A stretch of DNA of 64,000 nucleotides from Sporolactobacillus pectinivorans. Lineage in GTDB: Bacteria; Bacillota; Bacilli; Bacillales; Sporolactobacillaceae. Below the pieces are notes generated by a model that saw only the letters and a list, made by a program, of their open reading frames with translations, searched no databases and was not told the origin of the DNA. The number at the start of each line of letters is the position of its first letter. Within the stretch, counting starts at the first letter, position 1. Where the stretch lies: NCBI RefSeq assembly GCF_002802965.1, contig NZ_NXGA01000001.1, positions 502,976 to 566,975 of the forward strand, written 5' to 3'. The translations under genes and the position numbers were made by a program. Shown piece after piece: positions 9,425-19,271 of this stretch.

Positions 9425-10375
9425 GTGATTATGAAAGATAAAAACGCTCGTATTGGCGGAGCGCTGACCGTCATTCTTTTGTTTGTTTTACTTTGGGTCA
9501 CTCTTTATGTCCCACTTGCATCGGCTGTTTCAGTCTGGTTGATTCCTCTGCCGCTGATGTATGCTGTGTCAAAGTCCGGATGGCGTTATGGAAGTATGCT
9601 GCTCGTTTTAGGCATAGTATTTCTGCTCCTGATTCAGCGGGATCTGAGTATGCTCTTTCCTATTTTCTTTATCATATTGGGCTTTGTAATGGGTGAAACC
9701 ATTCGTTTGAAAAAATCTGCTTTTGCAGTGCTGCTTACAGGCAGCTTGGCGAACATTATGATGCTTATTCTCTGTTTAGCTGGCGCAGTGCTTATTTTTG
9801 ACTTTAACCCCGTTGTTGAAACAAAAACAGCGATTGAAAGGTCTCTTGAGTCAATGGTTGGCCAGGCAGGCCCTTTGCTGCATCAGAATGCCGGAACGCT
9901 GCTCAGTATGTACAAAAGCTACCTTAATTATTTGGGCAATATCGCGCCCTCGTTAATTGTAATGATTGGCGTTGTTTATGCATCCATTATTGAATGGATC
10001 AGTCTTCCGATACTTAGGAGGTTCCGAATCAAAGTTCCGGAGTGGGTGCCGTTCAGGCGCTGGCAGGTACCAAAAAGTGTAGTCTGGATTTATCTGATTG
10101 CGCTTCTGCTGATTCAGACCGGATTAACAACTGACGGAGATCCACTCTTCATCATGGCGATCAATATTGCTTTTGTGATGCAGATACTGCTTGCTATTCA
10201 GGGGCTGAGTTTCATTTTTTATTTCGCATCGCATCGACGGCTTCCGGTGATCGTTCCGGCTATTGTGACCGTTGCAGTCATTATCTTCAGTTTCTTACTG
10301 CTGCAGCTGGTCACATTATTAGGTATAATTGATCTTGGTTTTGATCTTCGGAAGCGGTTGGATAAAAAGAAGTAG
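9425..10375 (+). CDS. yybS: DUF2232 membrane protein YybS
   Basis: A 316-residue polytopic membrane protein (about eight helices, starting VILLFVLLWVTLYVPLA). YybS/DUF2232 is always next to gdpP (yybT) in Bacillales, and the two are 13 bp apart here. AGAGGTG precedes ATG 9431-type context; the ATG at 9431 reads MKDKNARIGG, while the first in-frame start at 9425 lies upstream of that methionine and is less likely by ribosome-binding-site spacing. Function is unknown; a role with c-di-AMP turnover is inferred from linkage. Confidence 0.85.
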   Translation: MIMKDKNARIGGALTVILLFVLLWVTLYVPLASAVSVWLIPLPLMYAVSKSGWRYGSMLLVLGIVFLLLIQRDLSMLFPIFFIILGFVMGETIRLKKSAFAVLLTGSLANIMMLILCLAGAVLIFDFNPVVETKTAIERSLESMVGQAGPLLHQNAGTLLSMYKSYLNYLGNIAPSLIVMIGVVYASIIEWISLPILRRFRIKVPEWVPFRRWQVPKSVVWIYLIALLLIQTGLTTDGDPLFIMAINIAFVMQILLAIQGLSFIFYFASHRRLPVIVPAIVTVAVIIFSFLLLQLVTLLGIIDLGFDLRKRLDKKK

Positions 10376-10388
10376 TGACCCGGGATAA

Positions 10389-12410
10389 GTGAAAAATTCC
10401 CTGAAAATTGTGCGGCCGCGGGAGCTGAAAAAATTGGCAAACCAATTTAAACACCGGTGGCGCAGCGACTTGCTGATCGTGCTAGGTCTGCTGTGCCTTC
10501 TATTTATTATTTTTACCGCGTTCCTAAACTGGATGCTTGCTTTGGCAGGGCTGGTGATTCTGGCATTGGCTGTCACATGGTTTGTGTTCAATGAAACGCA
10601 GTTTGACAAGGAACTGGTGGAATATATCGCCGGGCTGTCCTACCGGCTGAAAAAAGTCGGCGGTGAGGCCCTTCTTCAGATGCCGATCGGCATTGCCCTG
10701 TATGATGAAGAGGAACGGATAGAGTGGTGCAATCCCTACTTCAATCAGCTGGCAGGCGGAACAGAGACAAAGATCGGACAATTGATTAACGATATTTCTG
10801 ATGATCTTGAGAAATTAATTCTGTCGGATAAAGATTCGTCAATTATCACGCTCAATGAGCGGCAATATCGTGTACGTCTGAGGCGGACAGAAAGGTTACT
10901 CTATTTTACCGATATTACAGATGTTCTGGAAATTAAGAAAAATTATTTTGATGAGCAGCCCGTTCTTGCTCTGATCTTTTTGGACAATTACGATGAGGTT
11001 ACTCAGGGCATGGAAGATCAGGTCAGGAGCACGATCAATAATGAAACCACGTCGGTTATAAAAGCCTGGGCATCGCGCCATGGTATCTATTTAAGAAGGA
11101 CAGCGTCCGACCGCTTTCTCGCGGTGATGAATGAAAAACTGTTGATTGCTGTCGAGGAAGAGCACTTTTCTATACTTGATAAGGTCCGTGAGATTACGGT
11201 GCCCCTCAGCCATATCCCCCTGACGCTCAGTATCGGTGTCGGAGCGGGCACGGAAACGTTGGAGGATCTTGGTACTTATGCCCAGTCTGCACTTGATCTT
11301 GGCCTTGGGCGGGGCGGTGACCAGGCTGTAATAAAAAGACCGGACGGGGCTGTGAAATTTTTTGGCGGGAAATCCAATCCTATTGAAAAGAGAACGCGTG
11401 TCCGTGCAAGAGTTATTTCCCATGCGTTAACAGAACTCATGCTGGAAAGTGACCAGGTGATGATCATGGGGCATAAGGCACCGGATCTTGATGCTTTGGG
11501 TTCGTGCATCGGCATCCTGAAGATCGCCCATGCCAACGGCCGCAGTGCCAAGATTATTCTTGACCGCGAACACAACGTAACCGGTGTAGCGCGGCTGGTA
11601 AGCGAAATTCAGAAAAACAGGAATTTATGGGCCAATTTTATTTCTGCAGAAGAAGCTCACGAAAAAGTAACGAGACGGACGCTGATTGTGGTGGCTGACA
11701 CGCACCGCCCTTCGATGGTTGTCGATCCGGATATTCTGGATGATGTTCACCGTATCGTTATCATTGATCATCACCGCAGAGCAGAAGAATTTATTAAGGA
11801 TCCCGTGCTTGTCTATATGGAGCCTTATGCCTCATCAACCGCTGAACTGGTGACCGAACTTCTTGAATACCAGCCTAATGAACGTCCGCTTGACGTTATT
11901 GAAGCGACTGCGATGCTCGGCGGGATAGCGGTCGATACAAAGAATTTCACATTAAGAACCGGGTTTAGAACTTTCGATGCAGCTTCTTATTTACGCGCGC
12001 ACGGGGCGGATACCATACTCGTTCAGAAATTCCTCTGTGATGATTTGGACCAGTTTAATCAGCGTGCTGAACTGATTCGGAGAACGCAGGTCTACCGGTC
12101 AAATATTGCAGTTGTCTGGGGCGAGAACAGCAAGCCGTATAATCAGGTGCTGCTGGCTCAGACTGCCGATACGCTGCTGATGCTGGAGGGAATTCGGACG
12201 TCTTTTGTTATTGGGCTGCGGGATGACGGATTGATTGGTGTCAGCGCCCGCTCACTTGGCGACGTCAACGTCCAGATTGTTATGGAAAGCCTTGGCGGTG
12301 GCGGTCACTTGAATAACGCAGCCACCCAAATGAAAGGTATTACGGTAGAAACGGCAGCAGCCAAGGTCAAAGAAGCTGTTGATAAGTATTTTGAAGGAGG
12401 CTTGTCATAA
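10389..12410 (+). CDS. gdpP: Cyclic-di-AMP phosphodiesterase GdpP
   Basis: A 673-residue membrane-bound enzyme hydrolysing c-di-AMP to pApA. Order of domains: two N-terminal membrane helices (residues about 30-70), a PAS domain (about 85-150), a degenerate GGDEF domain (about 170-300), then DHH (HKAPDLDALGSC, VADTHRPSM, IIDHHRRAEEF) and DHHA1 with the GGGGHLNNAATQ motif. Translation starts at GTG 10389. It overlaps the next gene rplI by one base, indicating an operon. Confidence 0.95.
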   Translation: MKNSLKIVRPRELKKLANQFKHRWRSDLLIVLGLLCLLFIIFTAFLNWMLALAGLVILALAVTWFVFNETQFDKELVEYIAGLSYRLKKVGGEALLQMPIGIALYDEEERIEWCNPYFNQLAGGTETKIGQLINDISDDLEKLILSDKDSSIITLNERQYRVRLRRTERLLYFTDITDVLEIKKNYFDEQPVLALIFLDNYDEVTQGMEDQVRSTINNETTSVIKAWASRHGIYLRRTASDRFLAVMNEKLLIAVEEEHFSILDKVREITVPLSHIPLTLSIGVGAGTETLEDLGTYAQSALDLGLGRGGDQAVIKRPDGAVKFFGGKSNPIEKRTRVRARVISHALTELMLESDQVMIMGHKAPDLDALGSCIGILKIAHANGRSAKIILDREHNVTGVARLVSEIQKNRNLWANFISAEEAHEKVTRRTLIVVADTHRPSMVVDPDILDDVHRIVIIDHHRRAEEFIKDPVLVYMEPYASSTAELVTELLEYQPNERPLDVIEATAMLGGIAVDTKNFTLRTGFRTFDAASYLRAHGADTILVQKFLCDDLDQFNQRAELIRRTQVYRSNIAVVWGENSKPYNQVLLAQTADTLLMLEGIRTSFVIGLRDDGLIGVSARSLGDVNVQIVMESLGGGGHLNNAATQMKGITVETAAAKVKEAVDKYFEGGLS

Positions 12411-12853
12411 TGAAAGTTATTTTTTTAAAAGACGTAAAAGGCAAGGGCAATTCAGGCGATGTTAAAGAGGTTTCAGAGGGCTACGCACGCAATTATTTGC
12501 TCCCTCAAAATTTGGCCGTTCCCGCGAACAAGGGCAGTATAAACCAGCTGGAAGCCAAAAAGAAAAAGAAAAAGCAGCTTGAAGAAGAAGAACGCTCAAA
12601 TGCTGAAGCATTAAAACAAAAGATCGAAAAAATAACGATTGAACTTAAAGCTAAGTCCGGTGAAGGCGGCCGGCTCTTTGGATCTATCACCAGCAAACAG
12701 ATCGCTCAGGCTTTCAGAAAAATTGAAATAACGATTGATAAACGAAAAATCGATCTCCCAGAGCCGATAAGGACACTCGGGTTTACAGACGTTCCGCTGA
12801 AGCTGCATCCGCAGGTTACTGCCAAAGTGAAAGTGCACGTAACTGAGGAATAA
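12410..12853 (+). CDS. rplI: 50S ribosomal protein L9
   Basis: A 147-residue protein beginning MKVIFLKDVKGKGNSGDVKE, with the long charged connecting helix (KKKKKKQLEEEERSNAEALK) and the C-terminal rRNA-binding domain. The ATG overlaps the gdpP TAA in a TAATG arrangement and GGAGG lies upstream inside gdpP. It binds 23S rRNA near the L1 stalk and influences frame maintenance. Confidence 0.96.
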   Translation: MKVIFLKDVKGKGNSGDVKEVSEGYARNYLLPQNLAVPANKGSINQLEAKKKKKKQLEEEERSNAEALKQKIEKITIELKAKSGEGGRLFGSITSKQIAQAFRKIEITIDKRKIDLPEPIRTLGFTDVPLKLHPQVTAKVKVHVTEE

Positions 12854-12857
12854 CCTG

Positions 12858-12900
12858 ATTCGCTGATGATTGGTCCTGATTGCACGGATCATCAGCGAAT
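12858..12900. other. 13-bp perfect inverted repeat between rplI and dnaC
   Basis: ATTCGCTGATGAT (12858-12870) and ATCATCAGCGAAT (12888-12900) are exact inverted repeats around a 17-nt loop. No U-run follows, so it is either a weak terminator, a processing or stability hairpin, or a protein-binding site uncoupling rplI from dnaC. Confidence 0.6.
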
Positions 12901-12928
12901 TCATGAACAACATGAAGGAGAATGCATC

Positions 12929-14296
12929 ATGAGTGACTTATTTGCCGATCGAACGCCTCCCTATAATACGGAGGCTGAACAGGCCGTATTGGGTGCGGTG
13001 TTTCTTGAACCACCTGCAGTGATTACCGCCTCTGAACGGCTTGTTCCCGAAGACTTTTACCGGACGAGCCATCAATTAATTTTTTCGGTTATGCTTCAGC
13101 TGTTTGACCGCAATGAACCGGTTGATGTGGTTACAGTAACCAATGCGCTTCAATCTGCAAAACATCTGGAAGAGGTAGGCGGCGTGTCTTATCTTGCTGA
13201 TCTCGCCGGATCGGCACCGACAGCGGCCAACATTGAGTATTACTGCAATATCGTTGCGGAAAAGTCGCTTCTTCGCCGCTTGATTCGTACGGCGACTCAA
13301 ATCGTATCCGAAAGTTACACAAGAGAAGATGATGCTGAGAGCATCGTCGATGATGCCGAACGGCAGATTCTTGAAGTTGCAGAGCGAAAACGGACAGGCG
13401 AATTCAGGCCGATCAAGGATGTGCTGATCGAGACCTATGACAACATTGAGGCACTGCAGAGCAGAAAGGATGAGGTGACCGGAACAGGCACCGGATTTAT
13501 GGAGCTCGATCGAATGACAGCAGGCTTTCAGAAAAGTGATCTGATCATCGTGGCTGCGCGGCCGTCTGTGGGGAAAACCGCGTTTGCACTCAATATCGCG
13601 CAGAATGTAGCGACAAAGAATGATTCTAATGTTGCTATTTTCAGTCTTGAAATGGGCGCACGCCAGCTTGCGATGCGTATGCTGTGCGCTGAGGGGAATA
13701 TTGACGCACAGAAACTCCGTACCGGCCGTCTTGAGGACGATGACTGGCAAAAATTGACGATGGCGATGGGAACATTGTCGCGTGCCGGTATCTACATTGA
13801 TGATTCGCCGGGCATCCGGGTAAATGATATACGTTCGAAGTGCCGTAGGCTGAAGCAGGAAAAAGGACTTGATCTTGTAATTATAGATTATCTGCAGCTG
13901 ATTGTCGGTTCCGGGAATCTCGGGCATCAGGAAAACCGCCAGCAGGAAGTTTCGGAAATTTCCCGAACCCTGAAAGCCATGGCCCGTGAACTGGATGTTC
14001 CGGTCATAGCTTTGTCCCAGCTTTCAAGAGGTGTTGAATCACGTCAGGATAAAAGGCCGATGATGAGTGACATCCGTGAATCCGGCAGTATCGAACAGGA
14101 TGCGGATATTGTGGCCTTTCTCTACCGCGATGATTATTACAATAAAGAGAGTGAAAAACAGAACATTATTGAAATCATCATTGCAAAACAGCGAAATGGT
14201 CCGGTAGGCACTGTCGAACTGGCGTTTATCAAGGAATATAATAAGTTTGTCAACATTGACAGAAATCATCAGGAAAATATTCCACGCGGAGCATAA
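12929..14296 (+). CDS. dnaC: Replicative DNA helicase (DnaB-type; DnaC in Bacillus)
   Basis: A 455-residue hexameric helicase at the replication fork. The N-terminal DnaG-interaction domain (residues about 8-110) is followed by the RecA-like domain with Walker A ARPSVGKTAFA, Walker B LVIIDYLQLI and the arginine-finger region. ATG 12929 (MSDLFADRTPPYNTEAEQAV) is chosen because AAGGAG lies eight bases upstream and length and N-terminus then match the Bacillus protein. An upstream in-frame ATG at 12866 falls inside the hairpin and adds an unrelated peptide. Confidence 0.96.
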   Translation: MSDLFADRTPPYNTEAEQAVLGAVFLEPPAVITASERLVPEDFYRTSHQLIFSVMLQLFDRNEPVDVVTVTNALQSAKHLEEVGGVSYLADLAGSAPTAANIEYYCNIVAEKSLLRRLIRTATQIVSESYTREDDAESIVDDAERQILEVAERKRTGEFRPIKDVLIETYDNIEALQSRKDEVTGTGTGFMELDRMTAGFQKSDLIIVAARPSVGKTAFALNIAQNVATKNDSNVAIFSLEMGARQLAMRMLCAEGNIDAQKLRTGRLEDDDWQKLTMAMGTLSRAGIYIDDSPGIRVNDIRSKCRRLKQEKGLDLVIIDYLQLIVGSGNLGHQENRQQEVSEISRTLKAMARELDVPVIALSQLSRGVESRQDKRPMMSDIRESGSIEQDADIVAFLYRDDYYNKESEKQNIIEIIIAKQRNGPVGTVELAFIKEYNKFVNIDRNHQENIPRGA

Positions 14297-14370
14297 GTTT
14301 CATCTGGCCAGAAAAGCATAAAATCCGAACGAAAAGCAATCCGATCATAGAAATTGTTCGCCTATTGTCG

Positions 14371-14400
14371 TTGACTTTTAAATTCAATAGCTGTTAGACT
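14371..14400 (+). promoter_or_regulatory. Possible promoter of purA
   Basis: TTGACT at 14371-14376 with a weak -10 TAGACT at 14395-14400 (18-bp spacer). No PurR-box pair was confirmed by eye. Confidence 0.4.
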
Positions 14401-14452
14401 AAACAGGGTCGGAGAGAAAAATTTTAACTGGATGAAGTAAGGGGCTGAAGGT

Positions 14453-15739
14453 ATGTCTTCTGTAGTTATAGTGGGTGCCCAGTGGGGCGATGAAGGAAAA
14501 GGCAAAATTACGGATTATCTCTCGGAAAACTCTGAAGTGGTGTCACGTTATCAGGGTGGAGACAATGCGGGCCATACAATTGTCTGGAACGGAAAGACTT
14601 ACAAGCTGAGGTTAATGCCTTCGGGAATACTCTATAAGGATAAAATCTGCGTGCTTGGAAACGGCATGGTGATCAATCCTAAATCGCTCTGCAGCGAACT
14701 GGACTACATGAAGGAAAACGGCATCAGCACCGAAAATTTGCGCATCAGCAATCGGGCGCATCTGGTTCTGCCTTATCACCTGAAACTTGATATTCTGGAA
14801 GAAAAGAGCAAAGGTGCCTCCAAGATCGGTACGACTCAAAAGGGGATTGGACCGGCTTACATGGATAAAGCCGCACGAATTGGCATCCGGATGGCCGATC
14901 TCCTCGAACCGGAGACTTTTAAGGAAAAACTGACAAAAAATCTGGCTTCCAAAAATCGCCTACTTGAAAAAATGTACGACAGTGAAGGATTCAATATTGA
15001 TGATATTTACGGCGAATATCTCGCATATGGAGAAAGAGTACGCCACTTGGTCTGCGATACGTCTGTAGTGCTTAACGAGGCGCTTGATACCGGAAAGCGG
15101 GTGCTTTTTGAAGGTGCCCAGGGCTGTATGCTTGATATCGATCAAGGGACGTACCCATTTGTAACATCGTCAAATCCGGTAGCCGGTGGTGTAACGATCG
15201 GTGCCGGTGTCGGCCCGACGAAAATCAATCATGTAGTCGGCTGCGCTAAAGCTTATACTACACGGGTTGGCGATGGACCGTTCCCGACAGAGTTGACCAA
15301 TGCTATCGGCGATCAGATCCGTGAAACCGGGCATGAATACGGTACGGTGACCGGACGCCCCCGCCGAGTCGGCTGGTTTGACAGTGTCGTGCTTCGACAT
15401 TCCCGCCGAGTCAGCGGCCTGACGGATCTTTCCCTTAACTGTGTCGATGTACTGACAGGACTGGAAACGGTGAAGATCTGCAAGGCTTATGAATTCAAGG
15501 GCAAAGTGATCCGGGAATTCCCGGCGAGCCTGAATATTCTTGCGGCGTGCAAACCGATTTATGAAGAAATGCCGGGTTGGTCGGAAGACATTACAGGAGC
15601 TCGGTCACTTTCCGATCTGCCGCAGAACGCCCGCCATTATATTGAACGGATTTCTCAGCTCACCGGTGTGCCGCTGTCGCTGTTTTCGGTCGGACCGGAT
15701 CGTGGGCAGACTATCGAAGTGCGCAGTGTATTTGCCTGA
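14453..15739 (+). CDS. purA: Adenylosuccinate synthetase
   Basis: A 428-residue enzyme that makes adenylosuccinate from IMP, aspartate and GTP, the committed step to AMP. The N-terminal GTP-binding motif is WGDEGKGK, and IMP-site segments [19 protein letters not shown] and [23 protein letters not shown] are seen, as is GVGPTKI. Length and position after dnaC match Bacillus. The ribosome binding site is AAGGGG upstream of ATG 14453. Confidence 0.97.
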   Translation: MSSVVIVGAQWGDEGKGKITDYLSENSEVVSRYQGGDNAGHTIVWNGKTYKLRLMPSGILYKDKICVLGNGMVINPKSLCSELDYMKENGISTENLRISNRAHLVLPYHLKLDILEEKSKGASKIGTTQKGIGPAYMDKAARIGIRMADLLEPETFKEKLTKNLASKNRLLEKMYDSEGFNIDDIYGEYLAYGERVRHLVCDTSVVLNEALDTGKRVLFEGAQGCMLDIDQGTYPFVTSSNPVAGGVTIGAGVGPTKINHVVGCAKAYTTRVGDGPFPTELTNAIGDQIRETGHEYGTVTGRPRRVGWFDSVVLRHSRRVSGLTDLSLNCVDVLTGLETVKICKAYEFKGKVIREFPASLNILAACKPIYEEMPGWSEDITGARSLSDLPQNARHYIERISQLTGVPLSLFSVGPDRGQTIEVRSVFA

Positions 15740-16071
15740 TATCGATGAATTTGAAAAGAACAGGCCTCACTTGGAGCGGAATTTCTTATGGAATTCTGCT
15801 CCTGCTATATTAGAGCCTATCCAAAAAAGGTGACGAAGGAGGGCGTTTGCAGGCTAAAAACGTAACACTGTGTTGCAGGGCCTGCACTAGGTCGTCCATA
15901 ACCATCGGAAGGTCGAGGCGGCGAAGTTTAGAGGACTGGGGGGAACAAGCGGGCGTTGAGATTCGCTGCTGATCATTCGGTGACATTTTGCCCCATTCTA
16001 ATAAAAAAAGGAATGCTTTATGCGACTGGAAGGAGCAGGTATACAAAGAAAAGACATTAAATTGAAATAAA
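15740..16071. other. Intergenic stretch between purA and the tRNA cluster
   Basis: About 330 bp. The middle part (about 15,815-15,970) is noticeably richer in G and C than its flanks and begins GAGCCTATCCAAAAA, which looks like an insertion-sequence end. The minus strand reads through without a recognisable transposase domain. It may be a solo IS end or a decayed element. Confidence 0.3.
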
Positions 16072-16074
16072 GAG

Positions 16075-16103
16075 TTGCCATTGCAGGCTAACGATGGTAT
16101 AAT
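16075..16103 (+). promoter_or_regulatory. Strong promoter of the tRNA cluster
   Basis: TTGCCA (16075-16080), 17-bp spacer, TATAAT (16098-16103), with TG at the extended -10 position. It lies about 70 bp before the first tRNA. Confidence 0.8.
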
Positions 16104-16171
16104 ATTACTTGTGCCGCGAAAAGGAACATCATTAAAATTCTTTTCCGGATTTGAAAGAGATCGTTGATTGT

Positions 16172-16250
<79 letters not shown>

Positions 16251-16326
16251 GGGTCCGTGGTGTAGTGGTTAACATGCCTGCCTGTCACGCAGGAGATCGG
16301 CGGTTCAAGTCCGCTCGGACCCGCCA
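16251..16326 (+). tRNA. tRNA-Asp (GTC)
   Basis: A 76-nt tRNA starting GGGTCCG and ending CGGACCCGCCA with encoded CCA. The anticodon loop is CTGTCAC, anticodon GTC. It begins two bases after the initiator tRNA. Confidence 0.96.
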
Positions 16327-16402
16327 TTTTGATTATGATCAGTATGCTTCATTTTTATAATGAATGGGTTTACCCACAAGCATACTGTTTTATTTATATT
16401 AT

Positions 16403-16475
<73 letters not shown>

Positions 16476-16515
16476 TGTTTTATCAAACACAAGCGAACTC
16501 AGCGAATATAAACGA

Positions 16516-16552
16516 AAAAGCAGGCTCTCGGAAATTTCCGAGAGCCCTGTTC
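16516..16552 (+). terminator. Terminator of the tRNA cluster
   Basis: A 24-nt perfect palindrome (16523-16546) with arms GGCTCTCGGAAA and TTTCCGAGAGCC, preceded by AAAAAG. The following T-run is poor (CTGTTCATT), but stem strength and place support termination. Confidence 0.65.
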
Positions 16553-16746
16553 ATTACCGGCAGTTATGACAGAGCAAGCGCCGTTATGGTAGAATAAATG
16601 AGAAGTGCATTCCGGCGTCCGGGCCCGCTCCCGGCCGGGTAAGAGGTTTTGGAAATGAATAGAAAATAAGACACCCTCATTTCAACTTGAAGAGAAAGCA
16701 TGATTATAAGCTAGATAATTGAGATTTTTCCAGGGGGCTTTGAAGA

Positions 16747-17463
16747 ATGAGCAACAAAATTCTTGTCGTAGATGATGAACAGCCAATTGCGGATATATTA
16801 CAATTTAATCTTGAAAAGGAAGGTTATGACGTTGTTTGCGCCTATGATGGACAGGAGGCGCTGGACAAGGTCGAACAGGAGAATCCGGACATGATTCTAC
16901 TGGATGTGATGCTGCCAGTCAAGGACGGCATGGAGGTGTGCCGCGAGGTTCGCAGGACACACAATATGCCGATCATTATGCTTACAGCCAAAGACTCGGA
17001 GATTGACAAAGTACTGGGGCTGGAAATGGGAGCGGATGACTATGTCACGAAACCGTTCAGTAACCGCGAGCTGATTGCAAGAGTTAAAGCCAATCTCAGG
17101 CGGCATAAGCAGGAATCAAATGAAACTGAAAAAGGAAGAGAGAATAGTATTGAAATCGGTGATCTGGTCATTAATCTGGATGCTTATGTAGTGACCAAAA
17201 GGGGCCAAGTGATTGAACTGACACATAGGGAGTTTGAACTGCTTCATTATCTGGCTGATCACATCGGCCAGGTGATGACAAGAGAAAATCTTCTGCAGAC
17301 TGTCTGGGGATATGACTATTTTGGCGATGTTCGGACGGTAGATGTTACTGTGCGGCGATTGCGCGAGAAAATTGAAGACAATCCCAGCCGGCCGATCTGG
17401 ATTATTACTCGCCGCGGTGTCGGTTATTATCTGAATGCACCCGATCAGGAGCCGTCAGAATGA
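16747..17463 (+). CDS. walR: Essential two-component response regulator WalR
   Basis: A 238-residue OmpR-family regulator. The receiver domain (residues 3-115) has the acidic pocket DDEQ, phospho-acceptor Asp in [13 protein letters not shown] and the conserved Lys in VTKPF. The C-terminal winged helix (about 135-232) contains [17 protein letters not shown]. WalR governs cell-wall hydrolase genes and is essential in Bacillota. The next gene overlaps by four bases. Confidence 0.97.
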   Translation: MSNKILVVDDEQPIADILQFNLEKEGYDVVCAYDGQEALDKVEQENPDMILLDVMLPVKDGMEVCREVRRTHNMPIIMLTAKDSEIDKVLGLEMGADDYVTKPFSNRELIARVKANLRRHKQESNETEKGRENSIEIGDLVINLDAYVVTKRGQVIELTHREFELLHYLADHIGQVMTRENLLQTVWGYDYFGDVRTVDVTVRRLREKIEDNPSRPIWIITRRGVGYYLNAPDQEPSE

Positions 17464-19271
17464 CTAAAGTCGGTTTTTTTAAATCGATTCAATTTAAGAT
17501 TGTGCTTGTTTACACACTGTTGATTCTGCTGGCCATGCAGCTGATCGGCGTGTATTTTACGGATAGCCTCAAAACCATGCAGCTGAACAGCTTTGAAGAC
17601 GCCCTTGTTAATCAGAGTAAGCTGATTGCTGTTAATATCGGCGAGGTTCTCAGAGAATCGAAAGATACGAATATCGACGATCCAAGCCGTCTGGCTGATC
17701 AGATCAGCAGCCAGTTTTCCGAAGTGGACAATACCAGGCAAATCGAAGTCATTGATGAAAATCGTGTGATTGTGGCGGCGGACGACAAACGGGCGATTGG
17801 GAAAAGCACAACAAACGATCTGATCATCCAGAATCTGACATCAACAACAGCCAACAAATACCGGCGGACAGACAGCGGCAGCGGGGAACGGGTTGATATT
17901 GTTACAGTACCGATTATGGTTGGTAATCAGCGATACGGCGTCCTCTATGTAGAGAAAAGCTTTGAAGGCGTTTATAGTCAGCTCCTGTTGATTAACCGAA
18001 TACTTGCCACAGCAACAATTTTTTCTCTTCTTATTACTGCCGTTCTTGGTTTCTTTTTGGCGCGGACAATAACGAAGCCCCTTGTTCAGATGCAGCGTCA
18101 GGTGCTCGCGGTTTCCCAGGGCAATTTTAACCGGAAAGTCGATATGATTGAAAAGGATGAAATCGGACAGTTGGCTGCGGCCTTCAACAATATGACAATC
18201 AAATTGCGCGAAGCGACATCGACAACTGAGTCAGAACGCCGCAAACTGAAATCTGTTCTTACATATATGACGGATGGTGTGATTGCAACCGACCGCAAGG
18301 GTAATGTAATCCTGATGAATAACCGTGCGGAAGAGTTGCTGAATGTTTATCGTAACGACGTGATCGGCAATTCAATTCTCGATTTACTCAAGATCAGGAA
18401 AAATTATAAAATCATGGATTTGTACAGCCTCGCAGATTCAATGGTTCTTGACTTCAGCAGTGATCAGCAGATCGTTCTGCTGAGGGCTAACTTTTCTGTT
18501 GTGAAAAAAGAAAACGGGCTTGCCAATGGGCTCATTGCTGTGATTCACGATGTCACAGAGCAGGAACAGGTGGATATGGAGCGTCGCGAATTCGTGGCTA
18601 ACGTTTCTCACGAATTGCGCACGCCGCTGACAACCATGAAAAGCTACCTTGAGGCGCTCCAAGACGGCGCAGTTGATGATCCGAAACTCGCGGCCAAGTT
18701 TCTTGATGTGACACAAAAAGAGACAGAGCGGATGATCCGGCTGGTCAAGGATTTGCTGCAGCTGTCCCGGCTTGATTCCAAATCCTATAAAATTAATCTG
18801 CAGCATACCAACTATATTAATTTCTGTGAGCAAATCATTGATCGTTTTGAAATGACGAAAAAACAGAATATCGAGTTTTCACGCAAATTACCAAAAGGGA
18901 CTTTTTTTGTCCAGATTGATCGGGACAAGCTGACCCAGGTCATTGACAATATTCTTTCGAACGCGATGAAATATTCACCTGAAGGCGGGCTGATTACTTT
19001 CCGGATTACAAGAAAGGGTCATAAGATCCGGACGACAATTAGTGACGAAGGGGTTGGGATTCCCAAGGAAAACCTGGTAAAAGTGTTTGAACGCTTCTAT
19101 AGAGTGGACAAGGCCCGCTCCCGGAAACTCGGTGGCACAGGCCTGGGGCTGGCCATTGCTAAAGAGATGATTGAAGCACAGGGCGGGGATATCTGGGCGG
19201 AGAGTGAATGGAATCACGGCACGACGATTCACTTCATCCTTCCGCTTGACCGGGAGGGTGAAGAAGGTTGA
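17460..19271 (+). CDS. walK: Sensor histidine kinase WalK
   Basis: A 603-residue membrane kinase: helix 1 (about residues 12-33), an extracytoplasmic PAS/Cache-like domain, helix 2 (about 180-203), HAMP, cytoplasmic PAS, HisKA with the phospho-His in [17 protein letters not shown], and HATPase motifs [18 protein letters not shown] and GTGLGLAI. Start ATG overlaps the walR stop. It phosphorylates WalR; WalH and WalI, encoded just downstream, restrain it. Confidence 0.97.
   Translation: MTKVGFFKSIQFKIVLVYTLLILLAMQLIGVYFTDSLKTMQLNSFEDALVNQSKLIAVNIGEVLRESKDTNIDDPSRLADQISSQFSEVDNTRQIEVIDENRVIVAADDKRAIGKSTTNDLIIQNLTSTTANKYRRTDSGSGERVDIVTVPIMVGNQRYGVLYVEKSFEGVYSQLLLINRILATATIFSLLITAVLGFFLARTITKPLVQMQRQVLAVSQGNFNRKVDMIEKDEIGQLAAAFNNMTIKLREATSTTESERRKLKSVLTYMTDGVIATDRKGNVILMNNRAEELLNVYRNDVIGNSILDLLKIRKNYKIMDLYSLADSMVLDFSSDQQIVLLRANFSVVKKENGLANGLIAVIHDVTEQEQVDMERREFVANVSHELRTPLTTMKSYLEALQDGAVDDPKLAAKFLDVTQKETERMIRLVKDLLQLSRLDSKSYKINLQHTNYINFCEQIIDRFEMTKKQNIEFSRKLPKGTFFVQIDRDKLTQVIDNILSNAMKYSPEGGLITFRITRKGHKIRTTISDEGVGIPKENLVKVFERFYRVDKARSRKLGGTGLGLAIAKEMIEAQGGDIWAESEWNHGTTIHFILPLDREGEEG

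Noticed and set aside
13076..13927. Long open frame on the minus strand opposite dnaC
   Set aside because: It is antisense to a well-supported conserved gene, has no ribosome binding site and no recognisable domain.
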